Shown here: positions 40,382 to 42,990 of the stretch, in pieces
Numbering within the stretch: position 1 is the first letter of the stretch
Layout: every line of letters starts with the position of its first letter
NCBI GenBank assembly: GCA_028291615.1
Contig: JAQGHM010000338.1
Span: 1 to 42,990 of the forward strand
DNA length: 42,990 bases
From: Phycisphaerales bacterium
Lineage (GTDB): Bacteria > Planctomycetota > Phycisphaerae > Tepidisphaerales > Tepidisphaeraceae
Direction of reading: 5' to 3'
Notes under the pieces: generated by a model
Seen by the model: only the letters and a program-made list of their open reading frames with translations
Told to the model about the DNA's origin: nothing
Database searches by the model: none
Made by a program: the position numbers and the translations under genes

Positions 40382-42130
40382 ATGAAACTGAATCCACGGT
40401 TGGTTGGCATATCGTTGTTGGCATTGCCCTTGTTCTGCATGCAGGGGTGTGCGAATCCCGGGAGTGAGCCTAAGAGAAAGGTAACGGTGGCTGCAAAGGT
40501 TGACCCAACCGATCACATCGTCGAGTGCGGGAACGGGGTGGTGGTGTCGGTCTCCGGGCCGGCGTCGGACGTTGGCTTGGCGATCCTCAAGGAAGGGGGT
40601 AATGCGGTCGATGCGGCGATCGCGACGGCGTTTGCGCTGGAGGTTGCGTACCCGCTGGCAGGAAATATCGGCGGGGGTGGGTTTATGCTGGTTCATCCGG
40701 GGGCGGGGGGTGGAGAGCCGGTGGCCATCGATTATCGGGAGACGGCGCCGGCCGCGGCGCGGCCGGAAATATTCACGCCGCAGGAATCGCAGTTCACGCA
40801 TCGCTCGGTCGCGACGCCGGGCACGCTGCGCGGGCTTGAGATGGCGCACAAGCGATTCGGGACGCTGCCCTGGGCGCGATTGATCCAGCCCGCCATCGCG
40901 CTGGCGCGCGATGGCTTTGTCGTGGACAGTCATCTGGCGCGGTCGATGAACGACACGTTGGCGCTGGCGCGCGAGTTCGCGGAATTTCAGCGCGTCTTTG
41001 GCAAGCCGGGCGGCGGCGCGTGGGAGGCGGGCGACCACATGGTGCAGCCGGACCTGGCGCGGACCCTGCAGATCCTGTCCGATGGCGGGCCGGAGGCGTT
41101 TTACAAGGGCCCGATCGCCGATGCGATTATTGCGGACATGGTGAGCGGCAAGGGGCTGATCACGGCCGACGACCTGGCGAAATACAAAGCGATCGAGCGC
41201 AAGCCGCTGACGACGCGCTACCGGGGCACGTACGACGTGTACGTCCCGCCGCCGGCGAGTTCGGGCGGCACGGTGCTGCTGGAAGAGTTGAACATGCTGG
41301 AGGCGTTCGACTTGAAGGGTTCGGATCGGTGGTCTGCGCGCACGCTGCACATCCTGGCGGAGGTCATGCGCCGCGCGAACTACGACCGCGCCCGTTACCT
41401 GGGCGACACCGCATTCGTTCAGGTACCTGACAAGCTGACGGCGGATCACGAGTACGCCCATCAGCTTGCCAAGACGATCGATCTGCAGAAGGCGACGCGC
41501 AGCCGAGATTTGTCGGCCGATATTCCGCTCTCGCCAGAAGGACCCAGCACGACCCACTTCTCCGTGATCGACAAAAACGGGATGGCGGTGGCCAACACGT
41601 ACACGCTGGAGCGCCGCTGGGGCTCGCGCATCGTCGTCAAGAACATGGGGTTCCTGTTGAACAACGATATGCGCGCGTTCAACCTCGCTCCAGGCGTCAC
41701 CGACACCAAGGGGGCGATCGGAACCGCGCCCAACGTGATGGCGCCCGGCAAGCGGCCGCTGAGTTCGCAGACGCCGACGATCGTCGCGCGGGACGGGCGC
41801 GTGGTGCTGGTGACCGGCAGCCCGGGCAGCCGGGCGATTCCGCACACGGTGCTGTGCGTGCTGGTGAACGTGCTCGACTTTGGGATGGAACTCCCGGAGG
41901 CGGTGAACTCGCCGCTGATTTCGCAGGAGTGGTTTCCGGATCGCGTCACGTTCGAAGCGCCCGAGCGCTTTGGCGAAACGATGACGGCGTTGAAGGAGAT
42001 GGGGCACACGATCGTCCGCCCCGGGCCGCTACCGCCCGGCGACGCCCACAGCATCCAGGTGCGCAGCGGCCCGCTCCGGTACGTCGGGGTGGCGGACAAG
42101 CGCATCAGCGGCAAGGCATCGGGATACTAA
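40382..42130 (+). CDS. ggt: Gamma-glutamyltranspeptidase lipoprotein
   Basis: 582 residues from the ATG of MKLNPRLVGISLLALPLFCM; the lipobox is CMQGC. An Ntn-hydrolase that cuts itself before a threonine. Signatures: VVVSVSGPASDVGLAILKEG, NAVDAAIATAFALEVAYPLA, GNIGGGGFMLVHPG, STTHFSVIDKNG with probable nucleophile Thr390, GFLLNNDMRAFN, PLSSQTPTIVARDG and VTGSPGSRAIPH. It hydrolyses or transfers gamma-glutamyl groups from glutathione or other gamma-glutamyl compounds. The lipobox places it on a membrane facing the periplasm. It follows the biosynthetic cassette across a repeat, so a functional link is only a guess. Confidence 0.92.
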   Translation: MKLNPRLVGISLLALPLFCMQGCANPGSEPKRKVTVAAKVDPTDHIVECGNGVVVSVSGPASDVGLAILKEGGNAVDAAIATAFALEVAYPLAGNIGGGGFMLVHPGAGGGEPVAIDYRETAPAAARPEIFTPQESQFTHRSVATPGTLRGLEMAHKRFGTLPWARLIQPAIALARDGFVVDSHLARSMNDTLALAREFAEFQRVFGKPGGGAWEAGDHMVQPDLARTLQILSDGGPEAFYKGPIADAIIADMVSGKGLITADDLAKYKAIERKPLTTRYRGTYDVYVPPPASSGGTVLLEELNMLEAFDLKGSDRWSARTLHILAEVMRRANYDRARYLGDTAFVQVPDKLTADHEYAHQLAKTIDLQKATRSRDLSADIPLSPEGPSTTHFSVIDKNGMAVANTYTLERRWGSRIVVKNMGFLLNNDMRAFNLAPGVTDTKGAIGTAPNVMAPGKRPLSSQTPTIVARDGRVVLVTGSPGSRAIPHTVLCVLVNVLDFGMELPEAVNSPLISQEWFPDRVTFEAPERFGETMTALKEMGHTIVRPGPLPPGDAHSIQVRSGPLRYVGVADKRISGKASGY

Positions 42131-42309
42131 CCAATGAAGGGTTGGCGCTCGGCCCGCTGCAGTCGCTGCGCGGTTTCGCCGCCGCCCGGAGCTTTGCCTC
42201 AAGTTTCCCCCATTCCCGGTTCGATTCCTCCCAAAGAGGCGCAGGCGCTGCCGATGCGCTCGCGCGGCTGGAGACGGACGGGGTGAACGTCCGATAAGAA
42301 ATAAGAACC

Positions 42310-42990
42310 ATGCCCAAGGAAGCGAAGAAAAAGCCGGTCGAGACGAAAAAGACGCCCAAGCCCGGTAAAGAGGGCGATTCGCACCCGGTGCGCGCGTTCC
42401 TCAAGGCTGTCTGCACCCTTGCCTTTGTCGGGCTATGCGTCTTCGCCTACCTGCGCACGCGCGACCACGTCGTCCGCGACCTCACCTACTCGCACAACCC
42501 GCCCAAGGTCGTCATGCGCGAGCGGCCGTCCTGGATGAGCGACGCGCTGATGAACAAGATCTTGCGCGTGGCTGCACCGGACGTGGCGCACTCCGCGTTT
42601 GATCATCAGCTTCTGGTCAACACCACGTCGCTTTTGCAAAACCATCCGGATACAGCGCCGTGGGTCAAAACCGTCCGCAGCGTCCGCCGGGTTTACGGGA
42701 ACGCGCCGGGCGATACGCTTGAGATCGATTGCGACTTCCGCTCTCCAGTGGCGCTGGTGAAGTGGGAACTCTATTACTGGCTCGTTGACGGTGACGGCAT
42801 TCTGCTCCCCGAGCAGTACACGACCACCGACCTCCGCAAGGTGATGTATGACGGCGACCACCTCAGCCTGCGCATCATTGAAGGCGTTGCGACGTCACCG
42901 CCGGAGTCGGGGCAGAAATGGCAGGGGGCGGACCTCGCCGCCGGCATCGATATGATTAAACTGCTTTACGCCAAGCCGTACGCGGACGAC
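42310..42990 (+). CDS. FtsQ-like single-span protein (3' partial)
   Basis: 227 codons are visible and the frame is open at the window end. A very basic N-terminus (MPKEAKKKPVETKKTPKPGK) is followed by one membrane helix (VRAFLKAVCTLAFVGLCVFA, 26-45). Next is a periplasmic region with TAPWVKTVRSVRRVYGNAPG and LEIDCDFRSPVALVK, close to a POTRA/FtsQ pattern: positions after the P-W-V turn, then basic-hydrophobic strands and a DGILLPE turn. FtsQ connects division proteins at the septum. The match is by layout and short motifs, so it is tentative. Confidence 0.6.
   Translation, partial: MPKEAKKKPVETKKTPKPGKEGDSHPVRAFLKAVCTLAFVGLCVFAYLRTRDHVVRDLTYSHNPPKVVMRERPSWMSDALMNKILRVAAPDVAHSAFDHQLLVNTTSLLQNHPDTAPWVKTVRSVRRVYGNAPGDTLEIDCDFRSPVALVKWELYYWLVDGDGILLPEQYTTTDLRKVMYDGDHLSLRIIEGVATSPPESGQKWQGADLAAGIDMIKLLYAKPYADD

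Noticed and set aside
39971..42007. 678-residue open frame on the minus strand
   Set aside because: Exactly antisense to ggt, Arg/His/Pro-rich, no domain; caused by high GC third positions.
42134..42286. Possible 50-residue gene between ggt and the FtsQ-like gene
   Set aside because: No ribosome site, Arg/Pro/Ser-rich composition, no hydrophobic segment; another frame in the same stretch is equally open.

Overview
The window is GC-rich bacterial chromosome, most likely from a Planctomycetota member of the Phycisphaerae (Tepidisphaerales-like). This is inferred from the mix of protein types: a LEPR-XLL-like N-terminus, ELWxxDGT-repeat surface proteins, paired dockerin-like calcium motifs, a PEP-CTERM protein with autotransporter-type beta repeats, DUF1080, H-X9-DG prepilin-like proteins, Tat-exported sugar enzymes, and a TPR protein carrying two RNA polymerase alpha-CTD-like domains. 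kdsA, lpxK and manC show a Gram-negative outer-membrane/LPS capacity. No phage, IS element, rRNA or CRISPR array was seen.

Layout. 1-5.5 kb: two tandem ELWxxDGT surface proteins, the first cut by the window edge. 5.5-10.6 kb: a 56-residue membrane protein, a DUF1080 protein, the minus-strand TPR/alpha-CTD protein, then a lipid kinase-kdsA-moaC-lipoprotein run. 10.6-13.1 kb (minus): manC, ruvX and a secreted coiled-coil protein, with a perfect 25-bp inverted repeat between manC and ruvX. 13.2-19.4 kb: a DUF3179 membrane protein (minus), an orphan MacB-type ATPase and a giant repetitive PEP-CTERM protein. 19.4-24.4 kb: a winged-helix protein, a lipoprotein, a sirtuin, gluQ-lpxK-small membrane protein, and a free-standing CBM48 with two terminators behind it. 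24.6-29.7 kb: a GH123/DUF4091-like lipoprotein, a guanidinium-type SMR exporter and a GH51-like arabinofuranosidase. 29.7-31.8 kb: tRNA-Thr, greA, a solitary atpC and a DUF433/DUF5615 toxin-antitoxin-like pair. 31.9-35.5 kb: a Gfo/Idh/MocA oxidoreductase, a prepilin-like protein and a zinc-ribbon/beta-helix protein.

The most interesting part is 35.66-40.29 kb, four closely packed plus-strand genes: a PEP-mutase-family enzyme, a class I aminotransferase, an ATP-grasp ligase and an MFS transporter. This order fits a minimal pathway making and exporting a phosphonoalanine-like amino acid or small peptide. However, the mutase carries EDN.FPKRCS in place of the diagnostic EDK.FPK.NS loop, so its chemistry may differ. 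A gamma-glutamyltranspeptidase lipoprotein follows, across a dispersed repeat. The window ends inside an FtsQ-like gene.

Non-coding structure worth attention: a roughly 50-bp repeat in three same-orientation copies, two of them filling the gap between a stop codon and the next start; two long inverted repeats whose arms are built of 7-8-base units; and a change of G/C strand bias at about 29.8-35.6 kb.
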